From contig SVGU01000019.1 of NCBI GenBank assembly GCA_015056155.1, forward strand, positions 1 through 40,430: a stretch of 40,430 nt of DNA. The letters run 5' to 3'. The DNA is from Clostridiales bacterium. Its GTDB lineage: Bacteria > Bacillota > Clostridia > Christensenellales > Aristaeellaceae. The notes under the pieces were generated by a model. The model worked only from the letters and a program-made list of their open reading frames with translations, was not told the origin of the DNA and did not search any database. Below, one piece after another: positions 15,177-23,092 of the stretch (positions are counted from its first letter, which is position 1; every line of letters begins with the position of its first letter). The position numbers were made by a program, and so were the translations under genes.

Positions 15177-17054
15177 ATGCCCGACCTTGTTGTGATCGGC
15201 GGCGGCCATGCAGGCTGCGAGGCCGCTCTTGCCGCTGCCCGCATGGGCGCACAGACCCTGCTGCTGACCCTCAATATGGACGGGATCGCGCTCATGGCGT
15301 GCAATCCTGTCATCGGCGGCAGCGCCAAGGGACACCTGGTGCGCGAGCTGGATGCGCTGGGCGGCGAGATGGGCATGGCCATCGACGATACCTTCCTGCA
15401 GAGCCGGATGCTCAACACCTCCAAGGGCCCGGCGGTTCATGCCCTGCGCGCGCAGGCGGACAAGCAGGAATACCAGAACCGCATGCGCACCGCCCTCATG
15501 TCGCAGGAGCGGCTGACCGTCCGCCAGGGCGAGGCGGCTTCCATCGACGTGGAAAACGGCCGCGTCACCGCCGTGCACACCGCCACGGGGCAGCGCATCC
15601 CCTGCCGGGCGGCCATCGTCGCCAGCGGCGTGTACCTGCGCAGCAATATCATCATCGGCGAAAGCATCACGCCCGGCGGCCCGCAGGGGCTGATGAGCGC
15701 GCCGTTGCTGTCGGCGAGCCTGGAGAGCCTCGGCTTTCCGCTGCGGCGGTTCAAGACCGGTACGCCCGCGCGCATCGACGTGCGCTCCATCGACTTCGAC
15801 GAGATGACGCCCCAGCCCGGGGACGAGCCGGTCGTGCCCTTCTCCTTCCTGACGGAGAAGCAGCTCGCCAATACCCACCAGTGCTACCTGACGTGGACGA
15901 CCCCGGAAACCCACGACATCATCCGCCGGAACCTGCACCGCGCGCCGCTGTATTCCGGCAAGATCCACGGCGTGGGACCGCGCTACTGCCCCTCCATCGA
16001 GGACAAGATCGTCAAATTCGCCGACAAGGAGCGCCATCAGGTGTTCCTGGAGCCGGAGGGCGCGAAGAGCCGCGAGTGGTACGTGCAGGGCATGTCCACC
16101 AGCCTCCCGGAGGACGTGCAGTGGGAGATGTACCGCAGCGTGCCCGGATTGCACCGGGCTGAGCTGACGCGCCTGGCCTACGCGATCGAATACGACTGTA
16201 TCGACAGCCGCCAGCTGCGCCCGAGCCTGGAGAGCCTGCATGTGAAGGGGCTCTTTTTCGCCGGGCAGATCAACGGCACCAGCGGCTATGAGGAGGCTGC
16301 CTGTCAGGGCCTGCTGGCGGGCATGAACGCCGCGCTGACCATGCAGGGCAGGGAGCCCCTCGTGCTCACCCGCGACATGGCCTACATCGGCGTCCTCACC
16401 GACGACCTGACCACCAAGGGCACGGACGAGCCGTACCGCATGATGACCAGCCGCGCGGAGCATCGCCTGAAGCTGCGGCAGGACAACGCAGACCTGCGCC
16501 TGACGAAGATCAGCCACGACCTGAGCCTCGCCACGGACGAGCGCATGGCGCGCACGGAGCGCAAGATCCGCGAGACGGAGAAGCTGCTGGGCGTGCTGCG
16601 GGCGACGCGGTACACGCCGGGCGCGGATTTCAGCGCGTGGCTGACGGCGCACGGCCAGCCGGAGGCCTCCGCCGGCGTGAGCGCGGAGGAGCTGCTGCGG
16701 CGGCCGGAGATCCGACTGAGCGACCTATGCGGCTTGTCGCCGGAGATCGACATTGACGATCCGCAGGCGAAGGAGCAGGCGGAGATCACGGTGAAGTACG
16801 AGGGTTATCTGGACCGGCAGGATGCGCTGATCCGCCGGGCGCGGCAGATGGAGGAGACGCTGCTGCCGGAGGGATTGCCCTATGCGGAGGTGACGGGCTT
16901 GCGCATCGAGGCGAGGCAGAAGCTGGAGAAGCAGCAGCCCCGCAGCCTGGCAGCGGCAAGCCGCATCCCGGGCGTCTCCCCGGCGGACATCGCAGTCCTG
17001 ATGGTCTGGCTGGAGAAAAACCAGGCAGGGGAAGAAAAACGGGTCAAGGGGTGA
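15177..17054 (+). CDS. mnmG: tRNA uridine-5-carboxymethylaminomethyl synthesis enzyme MnmG (GidA)
   Basis: 625 residues, the usual length. The ATG at 15177 follows AAGGAGGGGG and begins directly with the FAD-binding strand and IGGGHAGCEAA (7-17). Other family signatures: CNPVIGGSAKGHLVRELDALGG, MLNTSKGPAV, GRxY-type PRYCPSIEDKIVKF, GLFFAGQINGTSGYEEAA and MTSRAEHRLKLRQDNAD. With MnmE it modifies the wobble uridine of several tRNAs, using FAD, methylene-tetrahydrofolate and glycine or ammonium. It is not next to mnmE or rsmG, its common neighbours in Bacillota; here it is a single-gene unit. The last five codons and the stop lie in a dispersed repeat (ACGGGTCAAGGGG), so the natural C-terminus has been rewritten by the element. 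Confidence 0.97.
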   Translation: MPDLVVIGGGHAGCEAALAAARMGAQTLLLTLNMDGIALMACNPVIGGSAKGHLVRELDALGGEMGMAIDDTFLQSRMLNTSKGPAVHALRAQADKQEYQNRMRTALMSQERLTVRQGEAASIDVENGRVTAVHTATGQRIPCRAAIVASGVYLRSNIIIGESITPGGPQGLMSAPLLSASLESLGFPLRRFKTGTPARIDVRSIDFDEMTPQPGDEPVVPFSFLTEKQLANTHQCYLTWTTPETHDIIRRNLHRAPLYSGKIHGVGPRYCPSIEDKIVKFADKERHQVFLEPEGAKSREWYVQGMSTSLPEDVQWEMYRSVPGLHRAELTRLAYAIEYDCIDSRQLRPSLESLHVKGLFFAGQINGTSGYEEAACQGLLAGMNAALTMQGREPLVLTRDMAYIGVLTDDLTTKGTDEPYRMMTSRAEHRLKLRQDNADLRLTKISHDLSLATDERMARTERKIRETEKLLGVLRATRYTPGADFSAWLTAHGQPEASAGVSAEELLRRPEIRLSDLCGLSPEIDIDDPQAKEQAEITVKYEGYLDRQDALIRRARQMEETLLPEGLPYAEVTGLRIEARQKLEKQQPRSLAAASRIPGVSPADIAVLMVWLEKNQAGEEKRVKG

Positions 17055-17162
17055 AGCCCCTTGCGGGGTGGAGGGGCGTTCCGTGGGAGCGTTTCCCCAG
17101 TGGGGAGTTCGCCGTAGGCGAAAGCGACGCGGAACGTTAGATCGCCCCTCCCCGTCGGAGAC
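17037..17162. repeat. Repeat cluster: R1-type hairpin plus R2 copy 2
   Basis: ACGGGTCAAGGGGTGAAGCC begins in the mnmG 3' end and forms the hairpin CAAGGGG/CCCCTTG (17044-17062), matching the R1 tail. R2 copy 2 (17080-17162) follows with hairpin TTCGCC/GGCGAA (17108-17122). The gap 17055-17439 shows no gene apart from these elements and the one at 17196. Confidence 0.8.
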
Positions 17163-17195
17163 CCCGCGCCCGCAGGTGCCCCCACCCACAACGCC

Positions 17196-17249
17196 TTTGA
17201 TCGATCCCCGATCGGTCAAACAGTTCGCTCAATCGGCAAAGAAGAAGAT
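17196..17249. repeat. TTTGA/TCAAA hairpin element, inverted relative to R3
   Basis: An 11-bp stem (17196-17206 with 17210-17220, one T-G pair, loop CCC) is followed by CAGTTCGCTCAATCGGCAAA and GAAGAAG. This is the reverse-complement arrangement of the R3 elements at 18391-18451 and 18643-18705: same TTTGA/TCAAA stem ends and flank, but a different inner stem. It and R3 flank the transporter gene in inverted orientation. Confidence 0.65.
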
Positions 17250-17439
17250 AACGAACCGGCAGAGGCAGCCCGCGGAGGAGCCAACCCACCCCCCACAACG
17301 GTCCTCCCTCCCCAGAGGGAAGATCATGAATAGCGGGGAAGTCCCTGGCCATAGCGGCGGGATGCAGGTTGACCTCCTGCGGATCAGCAATGTGAACCCA
17401 ATCAATCATGATTATGCGAAGGAAAGAAGGCGTATCCTG

Positions 17440-18354
17440 ATGTCTCCCTCCTACCTGCTCGTCCTGCTGGGCGTGGTGATGGTGTCTTATTCCGGGCCGC
17501 TGGTGAAGATCGGTCTGGCGCAGGGTGCAAACCCGGCGACGATCGCGATGATGCGCATGGCCCTGACGGCGGCGATCCTGCTGCCGATGATGCTGATGAA
17601 GCGCAAGGGGCAGACGGAGGCCCCTGTCCGCAGCCTGATGCGGATGACACGTAAGCAGTGGCTGTGGTCGGTGGCGGCGAGCGTGTGCCTGGCGCTGCAC
17701 TACCTGACGTGGATGACCTCGCTGGACAAGACGTCCACCTTTGCGTCGGTGGCGCTGGTATGCACGCAGCCGCTGTTTGTGGCGGCGGTGTCGGGGCTGG
17801 TGCTCAAGGAGCGGATGCCCCGGGCGGCGCTGCCGGGCGCGGTTGTGGCGGTGATCGGCGCGCTGCTGATCGCGGCCAATGGGCTGGGCAGCTCGAATGC
17901 CGGGGACCTGCCCGGAGCGCTGCTGGCGCTGGCCGGCGCGGTCATGATGGCCGGGCACTGGCTGTGCAACCGCTATGCGCGCCGCACGACGGAGGCGCTG
18001 CCGTTCATGTTCCTGCTGTATGTGCAGACGGCGGTGCTGCTGGCCTGCACGCTGCCGTTCATGGGCGGCTTCCGCATGACGTGGACGGCGCTGCTGTGCG
18101 TGGCGGGGCTGTCGGTGGGCTGCACGCTCCTGGGACACTCGATGTTCACCCTTGCGCTGGGCAAGGTGAGCGCGACGGTGGTGAGCTTTGCGCTGCTGGG
18201 CGAACCGGTCGGCGCGATGATCTGGGGCTTCATGATGGGCGACGTGCCGGATGCGCTGGTGATCGTCGGCGGTTTGGTCATCGTGGTCGGCCTGGCGCTG
18301 TACCTGATGGGTTCGACGGGGCTGATCGGCCGGAAGGAGCAGGTGAAGGAGTGA
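17440..18354 (+). CDS. EamA/DMT-family transporter
   Basis: 304 residues. The ATG at 17440 follows GAAAGAAGG and begins right at the first membrane helix; the frame is open further upstream, but that part is repeat sequence. About ten hydrophobic helices occur in two EamA halves (roughly 1-135 and 150-295), with the family pattern of alternating hydrophobic blocks, LALHYLTWMTSLDKTS in helix 3 and FALLGEPVGAMIWGF near the end. Drug/metabolite transporters of this group export amino acids or other small metabolites in the cytoplasmic membrane; the substrate is not readable. It stands alone between repeat clusters and converges with the methyltransferase gene. Confidence 0.88.
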   Translation: MSPSYLLVLLGVVMVSYSGPLVKIGLAQGANPATIAMMRMALTAAILLPMMLMKRKGQTEAPVRSLMRMTRKQWLWSVAASVCLALHYLTWMTSLDKTSTFASVALVCTQPLFVAAVSGLVLKERMPRAALPGAVVAVIGALLIAANGLGSSNAGDLPGALLALAGAVMMAGHWLCNRYARRTTEALPFMFLLYVQTAVLLACTLPFMGGFRMTWTALLCVAGLSVGCTLLGHSMFTLALGKVSATVVSFALLGEPVGAMIWGFMMGDVPDALVIVGGLVIVVGLALYLMGSTGLIGRKEQVKE

Positions 18355-18370
18355 GGCGCTCCTGTGGCAG

Positions 18371-18611
18371 TTTTTGCCGGGGTGCTTGTTCGCCTTCTTT
18401 GTTTGTTGAGTGAACTGTTTGAGGGACTTCACGGATGTGAAGTCCCTCAAAGGCGTTATGTGGGTTTTACGCTTTGCGCGGGTTGTATGAAAAAAGTGTT
18501 TGTGGGATTAGGGTGGGGCGTGCCTCCGGCGGCAAGGGCTCTGCCCTTGACCCGCGAAGGGGCTTCACCCCTTTCGAAACCCGTTTTTTCCCCTGTGCGG
18601 GGGATGCGGAT
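18371..18611. repeat. Tandem intergenic repeat R3, unit 1
   Basis: A ~250-base unit duplicated directly downstream with about 90% identity by eye. It contains the perfect 15-bp hairpin TTTGAGGGACTTCAC-GGAT-(complement) at 18418-18451, hairpin CAAGGGC/GCCCTTG at 18533-18549, a further AAGGGG/CCCCTT stem and then CCCGTTTTTTCC. The T-run after stems suggests it terminates the transporter transcript. Corresponding hairpins in units 1 and 2 are 254 bases apart. Confidence 0.85.
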
Positions 18612-18850
18612 CTTTTGCGGGTAGTCCTTGTTGGGGGTCGGGTCCGCTTTCTTTGTTTGTTGGTCGAACTGTTTGAGGGACTTCACGGATGTGAAGTCCC
18701 TCAAAGGCGTTATGTGGTTTTTTACGCTTCGCGCGGGTTGTATGGAAAAGTGTTTGTGGGATTAGGGTGGGGCGTGCCTCCGGCGGCAAGGGCGCTGCCC
18801 TTGACCCGCGAAGGGGCTTCACCCCTTTCGAAACCCGTTTTTTTCCCCTC
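18612..18850. repeat. Tandem intergenic repeat R3, unit 2
   Basis: Second unit, with the same hairpin at 18672-18705, the same GTGTTTGTGGGATTAGGGTG block, the CAAGGGCGCTGCCCTTG hairpin and a final T-run (18838-18844). Together the two units fill the 510-base gap between the convergent transporter and methyltransferase genes; no coding sequence was found there. Confidence 0.85.
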
Positions 18851-18864
18851 CCCCGCGGGTAGCC

Positions 18865-19587
18865 TTACCTTGTGAAGGTGTAGATGGCGATGGCGGCGGC
18901 GATGGAGAGGTTCAGGGAGTCGATCCGGTCGTTGCTCGGAATCCGCACCGGCTGACCCTTGTGCGCAAATTCACCCGGCAGACCGCTGCCTTCGTTGCCG
19001 AATACCAGCGTCCACTTCTCCGGCACGCCCGCCGCCAGCACATCCGGCAGACTCCGCGAACCGTCCAGCATGAACGGGAACAGCGCCCGCTCCGGGTGCT
19101 CCTGCTCGTAGGCCTCGAACGTGTCGTACGTCCGGATGCGCAGCTGGAACATGCTGCCCATGCTCGCGCGGACCACGCGGGGATCGAACACATCCACGCA
19201 GGGGCGGATCAGCGCCACATCCTCCACGCCAAAGCCCAGCGCCGTGCGCAGGATTGTGCCGACGTTGCCGCAGTCCGACGGGTTGTGCAGCACCACATGG
19301 GGCTTGTCGGCGGCCAGCGGATCGTCGAATTTCTCGAACACCGCCGCAGCGAAGCAGTTCTCCTTGCCGGAGATGCGGCTGAGGGCGCGGTCTGCCTCCT
19401 CCACGCGGACGCGGAGCTTCGCAGCCAGCTCGGTCAGCCGCTGTGCGCCCTCCGTCCCGGCGGATTTGGAGTGCAGCAGCACCCGTCTGGCGCACTCCGG
19501 GCGGTGCAGCAGGCATTCCATCGCCGGGAACATCCCCGGTGCATAGGCATAATCAAGGTCGGAACGGTAGGGGGACAGGGACGGCAT
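18865..19587 (-). CDS. TrmH/SpoU-family RNA 2'-O-methyltransferase
   Basis: 240 residues; the start is ATG at 19587 with GGAGG 8 bases upstream. The C-terminal ~150 residues are the trefoil-knot SPOUT domain with all three motifs: NPSDCGNVGTILRTALGFG (motif 1), LVFGNEGSGLP (motif 2) and IPSNDRIDSLNLSIAAAIAI (motif 3). The N-terminal part is a short substrate-binding region. Such enzymes transfer methyl from SAM to a ribose 2'-OH in tRNA or 23S rRNA; the target site is not readable. It lies 41 bases downstream of the AI-2E-type permease gene and probably shares its transcript. Confidence 0.92.
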   Translation of the reverse strand: MPSLSPYRSDLDYAYAPGMFPAMECLLHRPECARRVLLHSKSAGTEGAQRLTELAAKLRVRVEEADRALSRISGKENCFAAAVFEKFDDPLAADKPHVVLHNPSDCGNVGTILRTALGFGVEDVALIRPCVDVFDPRVVRASMGSMFQLRIRTYDTFEAYEQEHPERALFPFMLDGSRSLPDVLAAGVPEKWTLVFGNEGSGLPGEFAHKGQPVRIPSNDRIDSLNLSIAAAIAIYTFTR

Positions 19588-19628
19588 ATCGCCACCTCCA
19601 CAAGCATTGGTCGGTAGGGGACGGGGCG

Positions 19629-20702
19629 TCAGCGGGGCACCGGATGCATTTCGGACAGGAGCGTTCTGGCGGCCGCAGCGGCAGGGACGGCGAGCACCGC
19701 GCCGGTGAGGCCGAACAGGCCGCCGCCCGTCACCATGGCCGCGAGCGTCCACAGCGGCGTGAGGCCGAGGGTGGAGCTGACGATGCGGGGGTAGATCAGG
19801 TTGCTTTCGGCCTGCTGCAGCAGGAGGAAGAAGACCGCGAACCGGAGCGCTTCCGCAGCGCCGGAGGGGACGAGCAGCGCAGCGCCTGCCGCCGCGGCGA
19901 TGGGCGCGCCGACCATGGGGATCAGCGCCGATGCGCCGGCCATGGCGGAGATCGTCAGCGCCTGCGGGAGCCGAAGCGCCGTCATGCCCAGCAGGCACAG
20001 GCACCCCAGCAGCAGCGCCTCGATGCACTGCCCCTTCACATAGGTGCAGAAGGCGTCATGCAGCGCGCGGAGGATGCCGGTGATGCTGCGCAGCGCCCGT
20101 TCGCCCAGCAGCCGCTGTGTCAGGCGGGACACCTGGGCCTGCAGGCGTTCCTTCCCGGCAAGGCAGTATGCGGCGATGATCAGGGACAGCAGCGCATTGG
20201 CGGCTCCCGTAGTCAGGGCGGACAGGGCGTCCGCGGTGCTCCGGAGTACGCCGCCTGCGCTTTCCAGCGATGCGTTCAGCCCGCGCTGCAAAAGCGTCTG
20301 CCAGTCCGGCAGCCCGGCGGACCGCAGCCATGCCGCCGCGCCGCTATCGTCCAGCCATGCTGCGATGCTGCCCAGCAGCTCCGGCATTTCGGCGGCCAGC
20401 AGCGCCGCGCACCGGATCAGCTCCGGCAGGATCACCCATGCCAGCCATGCCGCAGCCGCAGCGGCGCCTGCCAGCGACGCCGTCAGGCACAGGCCGCGTC
20501 CGAAACGTCCGCCATGGGGAAAAAAGCGCCTTTCCATGGCGCTCATCGGAATGTTCACCATGCACGCAACGCCCCCGCCGTACAGCAGGGGCGATATCGC
20601 GCCGGTCAGCGCCCGGAGCGTTTCCTGCCCCGCGCAGACCAAATAGACCGCAGCCGCCGTCACGCCGAGGCGCAGGCAGGCTGCCCATGAGAGTTCCTTC
20701 AC
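19629..20702 (-). CDS. AI-2E transporter (PerM) family membrane protein
   Basis: 357 residues, GTG start at 20702 with GGAGG upstream. Eight or so hydrophobic helices with the family layout: two N-terminal helices, a long amphipathic middle part, then TYVKGQCIEALLLG, a GASALIPMVGAPIAA loop and a C-terminal QQAESNLIYPRI segment, all typical of the AI-2E exporter/PerM/YtvI family. Members include Na+/H+ antiporters and sporulation proteins as well as the AI-2 exporter TqsA, so the name does not fix a substrate. First gene of a two-gene unit with the methyltransferase. Confidence 0.9.
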   Translation of the reverse strand: MKELSWAACLRLGVTAAAVYLVCAGQETLRALTGAISPLLYGGGVACMVNIPMSAMERRFFPHGGRFGRGLCLTASLAGAAAAAAWLAWVILPELIRCAALLAAEMPELLGSIAAWLDDSGAAAWLRSAGLPDWQTLLQRGLNASLESAGGVLRSTADALSALTTGAANALLSLIIAAYCLAGKERLQAQVSRLTQRLLGERALRSITGILRALHDAFCTYVKGQCIEALLLGCLCLLGMTALRLPQALTISAMAGASALIPMVGAPIAAAAGAALLVPSGAAEALRFAVFFLLLQQAESNLIYPRIVSSTLGLTPLWTLAAMVTGGGLFGLTGAVLAVPAAAAARTLLSEMHPVPR

Positions 20703-20718
20703 GCGCCGTTCCTCCGGG

Positions 20719-20737
20719 ATGATGTTGATACATCATA
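20719..20737 (-). promoter_or_regulatory. Possible operator dyad upstream of the permease gene
   Basis: A perfect 7-bp inverted repeat ATGATGT-TGAT-ACATCAT (20719-20736) overlaps a -10-like TATGAT on the minus strand (20732-20737), 30 bases before the GTG start. No convincing -35 box was seen. Weak evidence. Confidence 0.3.
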
Positions 20738-20786
20738 CGCGCCGGGGGGACGGGGGTATGCGCAGCGAGCCGGGACGATGCGGCGC

Positions 20787-21173
20787 TTATGCCAGCAGCG
20801 CTTCCAGACGGCGGCACAGGCGCACCAGGACGGCACGCTGGGATTCCGCGGATTCGCCGGGGTTCCAGCGGCTCCAGGCGTCCATGTCGCGGCGGACGTC
20901 CTCCAGCACCTCCCGCGCCAGTGCGGTCGCGCTCACGGGGATCGCGTGTGTTTCAGGGCTCCGGCCCATGAGCGTCAGGCACGTTTCATGCCCGACCTCC
21001 ATGCGCCATTTTTCGCCCTCCGCATCGAAGGCGACGTCTGCGGCGCTCCCTGTGGACAGCGCCCGGATGAACGCTGTCAGCAGCATTTCCGGCACGGGCT
21101 GGATGTGGCTGACGGGCAGGAAATGCCCGCCGACGGAGATCGTTGCCCAGCCATGCGCCGGTGCGGACAGCAT
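20787..21173 (-). CDS. Small unknown protein coupled to ftsY
   Basis: 128 residues; the ATG overlaps the ftsY stop by one base (TGATG), so its translation is probably coupled to ftsY. I do not recognise the family. The N-terminal half alternates short strands (WATISVGGHFLPVSHI, then ADVAFDAEGEKWRMEVGHET) and the C-terminal half is helical with many charged residues. There is no signal peptide or membrane helix, so it should be cytosolic. A role linked to membrane-protein targeting would fit the coupling, but it is a guess. Confidence 0.7.
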   Translation of the reverse strand: MLSAPAHGWATISVGGHFLPVSHIQPVPEMLLTAFIRALSTGSAADVAFDAEGEKWRMEVGHETCLTLMGRSPETHAIPVSATALAREVLEDVRRDMDAWSRWNPGESAESQRAVLVRLCRRLEALLA

Positions 21174-22087
21174 CAGAACAGCGCCTCGATGAAGTCCCTG
21201 GCGTTGAAGGGCTGCAGGTCCTCGATGCCTTCGCCCACGCCGATGTACCACACCGGCACGTTCAGCTCCTGGCGGATGGCCAGCGCGATGCCGCCCTTGG
21301 CCGTGCCGTCCAGCTTGGTCAGGATGATGCCGCCGATCTCGCAGACCTCCTTGAAGGCGCGGGCCTGGGCAAGGCCGTTCTGGCCGGTGGTCGCGTCCAG
21401 CACGAGGATGCAGCGCACGTCCGCCTCCGGGTATTCCCGGTCGATCACGCGGCGCATCTTGTTCAATTCGTCCATCAGGTTCTTCTTGTTGTGCAGTCGG
21501 CCGGCGGTGTCCACGATCAGCAGGTCAGCGCCCTGCGCCTTGGCGGACTTCACGCCGTCGAACACCACCGCCGCCGGGTCAGCGCCCTCGGCATGCTTGA
21601 CGATCGGCACCCGCGCACGCTCCGCCCACACGGTCAGCTGTTCAGCCGCAGCCGCACGGAAGGTGTCGCCCGCGCACAGGATGATGCGGCGGCCGATATC
21701 CTGGAAGCGCAGCGCCAGCTTGCCGATGGTGGTCGTCTTGCCCACGCCGTTCACGCCCACGATCAGCATGACCATCGGCCACTTCAGCGGCGGACGCGGG
21801 ATATCCATCTGCTCGATCATGATCTGCTTGAGCATTTCCCTGGCCGTTTCGGCGTCCTTGACCTTGTCGCGCTCCACGCGCTCGCGCAGCTCGTCCATGA
21901 TGGTCATGGTCGCCTTCATGCCGCAGTCGGACAGGATCAGGATGTCCTCCAGCTCCTCATAAAACTCCTCGTCGATCTTCCGGGTCTCCTTGACCAGCGT
22001 ATCTACGCGGCCGGTCAGCACGTCGCGCGTCTTGGACAGACCTTCGCGCAGGCGGGCAAACAGGCCCTTCTTTTCCTTCTCAGCCAT
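21173..22087 (-). CDS. ftsY: Signal recognition particle receptor FtsY
   Basis: 304 residues, ATG at 22087 with AAGGAGGAACC upstream. NG domain with the SRP-GTPase motifs: P-loop GVNGVGKT (111-118), DTFRAAAAEQ (141-150), DTAGR (193-197), TKLDGTAKGG (257-266) and the closing GVGEGIEDLQPF. The acidic A domain of enterobacterial FtsY is absent, as usual in Bacillota; only a short basic N-terminal helix precedes the N domain. It docks ribosome-SRP complexes at the membrane. A separate promoter lies upstream, and the small unknown gene follows in coupled translation. The common neighbours smc and ffh are not adjacent. Confidence 0.97.
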   Translation of the reverse strand: MAEKEKKGLFARLREGLSKTRDVLTGRVDTLVKETRKIDEEFYEELEDILILSDCGMKATMTIMDELRERVERDKVKDAETAREMLKQIMIEQMDIPRPPLKWPMVMLIVGVNGVGKTTTIGKLALRFQDIGRRIILCAGDTFRAAAAEQLTVWAERARVPIVKHAEGADPAAVVFDGVKSAKAQGADLLIVDTAGRLHNKKNLMDELNKMRRVIDREYPEADVRCILVLDATTGQNGLAQARAFKEVCEIGGIILTKLDGTAKGGIALAIRQELNVPVWYIGVGEGIEDLQPFNARDFIEALF

Positions 22088-22122
22088 GGGAGGGTTCCTC
22101 CTTGTTGTTCAATACTCCATAT

Positions 22123-22151
22123 AGTGTATCATAGTTTCCCCGATTTGGGAA
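22123..22151 (-). promoter_or_regulatory. Probable ftsY promoter
   Basis: Read on the minus strand: TTCCCA (22146-22151), a 17-base spacer and TACACT (22123-22128) preceded by TGA. It lies 36 bases before the ftsY start. Confidence 0.5.
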
Positions 22152-22183
22152 GAGGCAAGCGTTCGCGGGGCGGTGAGGGCCGC

Positions 22184-23092
22184 TCAGGCTTCCTCCGCGC
22201 CGTGGGTCTTCAGGCCGCGCCGGAACTCCTCCGGGAGATCGGCCGTGAAGGTCAGGCGCTCGCCGGTCCGGGGATGGGTGAAGGTCAGCGAATAGGCGTG
22301 CAGCATCAGCCGGGACACCTTCGCGCCCTTGGCGCTGCCGTAGATGGGGTCGCCGCAGACGGGGTGGCCGATGTGGCGCATGTGTACGCGGATCTGATGC
22401 GTCCGCCCGGTCAGGATGTGCACATCCAGCAGCGTCACGCCCCGCGCGCGGGTCAGCACCGTCCATTCGGTGATCGCCTCGCGGCCTTCCTCGTCCACGG
22501 CCATCTTCTTGCGGTCCTTCTTGCTGCGGGCGATGGCGGCCTCGATCCGGCCGGAATCCTCCCGGAGACTGCCCTCGACCAGCGCGCGGTAGTGCTTCTC
22601 CATCGTGCGGGCGGAGAGCTGCTCCGACAGCGCCAGCTGGGCCGCGTCGTTCTTGGCGACCAGCAGCAGGCCGCTGGTGTCCTTGTCCAGCCGGTGCACG
22701 ATGCCGGGGCGCAGCTCGCCGCCGATGCCGCCCAGGCTGTCCAGATGGTGCAGCAGCGCGTTGACCAGCGTGCCGTCCTCATTGCCGGCGGCGGGGTGCA
22801 CCACCATGCCGCAGGGCTTGACGACCACGGCCAGGTCCGCATCCTCGTACAGGATGGTCAGGGGGATGTCCTGCGCCTCGGGGACGGCGGGCCGGGGGGC
22901 CGGGACGGTCAGGATGATCTCCTGGCCGGGCTTTGCCTTCATGCCGGCCTTCTTCTGCACCGCGCCGTCCACGGCGACGTTGCCTTCCTCCATCAGCGTC
23001 GCGATGCGGCTGCGCGTCAGCCCGGAGGCTTCCGACAGCTGCACGTCCAGACGGCGGCCGTCACCCGCCAGAACGATCTTCTGTGCTTCCAT
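22184..23092 (-). CDS. RluA/RluD-family pseudouridine synthase
   Basis: 302 residues. The start at 23092 is needed to include the S4 RNA-binding domain (RRLDVQLSEASGLTRSRIATLM, about 13-64) and lies 32 bases inside the lspA 3' end. The catalytic domain has HRLDKDTSG with Asp136, the VVVKPCGMVVHP strand and GRTHQIRVHMRHIGHPVCGD. It isomerises uridine to pseudouridine in rRNA; next to lspA this corresponds to the Bacillus YlyB/RluD type. The overlap suggests translational coupling. The C-terminus has the usual LMLHAYSLTFTHPRTGE segment. Confidence 0.95.
   Translation of the reverse strand: MEAQKIVLAGDGRRLDVQLSEASGLTRSRIATLMEEGNVAVDGAVQKKAGMKAKPGQEIILTVPAPRPAVPEAQDIPLTILYEDADLAVVVKPCGMVVHPAAGNEDGTLVNALLHHLDSLGGIGGELRPGIVHRLDKDTSGLLLVAKNDAAQLALSEQLSARTMEKHYRALVEGSLREDSGRIEAAIARSKKDRKKMAVDEEGREAITEWTVLTRARGVTLLDVHILTGRTHQIRVHMRHIGHPVCGDPIYGSAKGAKVSRLMLHAYSLTFTHPRTGERLTFTADLPEEFRRGLKTHGAEEA

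Noticed and set aside
18456-18704. Short minus-strand frames beginning MRDFTSVKSLKQF, occurring twice
   Set aside because: The identity comes from the tandem R3 DNA repeat; stems and T-runs explain conservation better than coding, and there is no ribosome site. The similar frame across 17196-17249 is also explained by the shared hairpin element.
19629-20702. Quorum-sensing AI-2 exporter
   Set aside because: The family name is broader than the function; no luxS or lsr gene is near, so only family membership is claimed.
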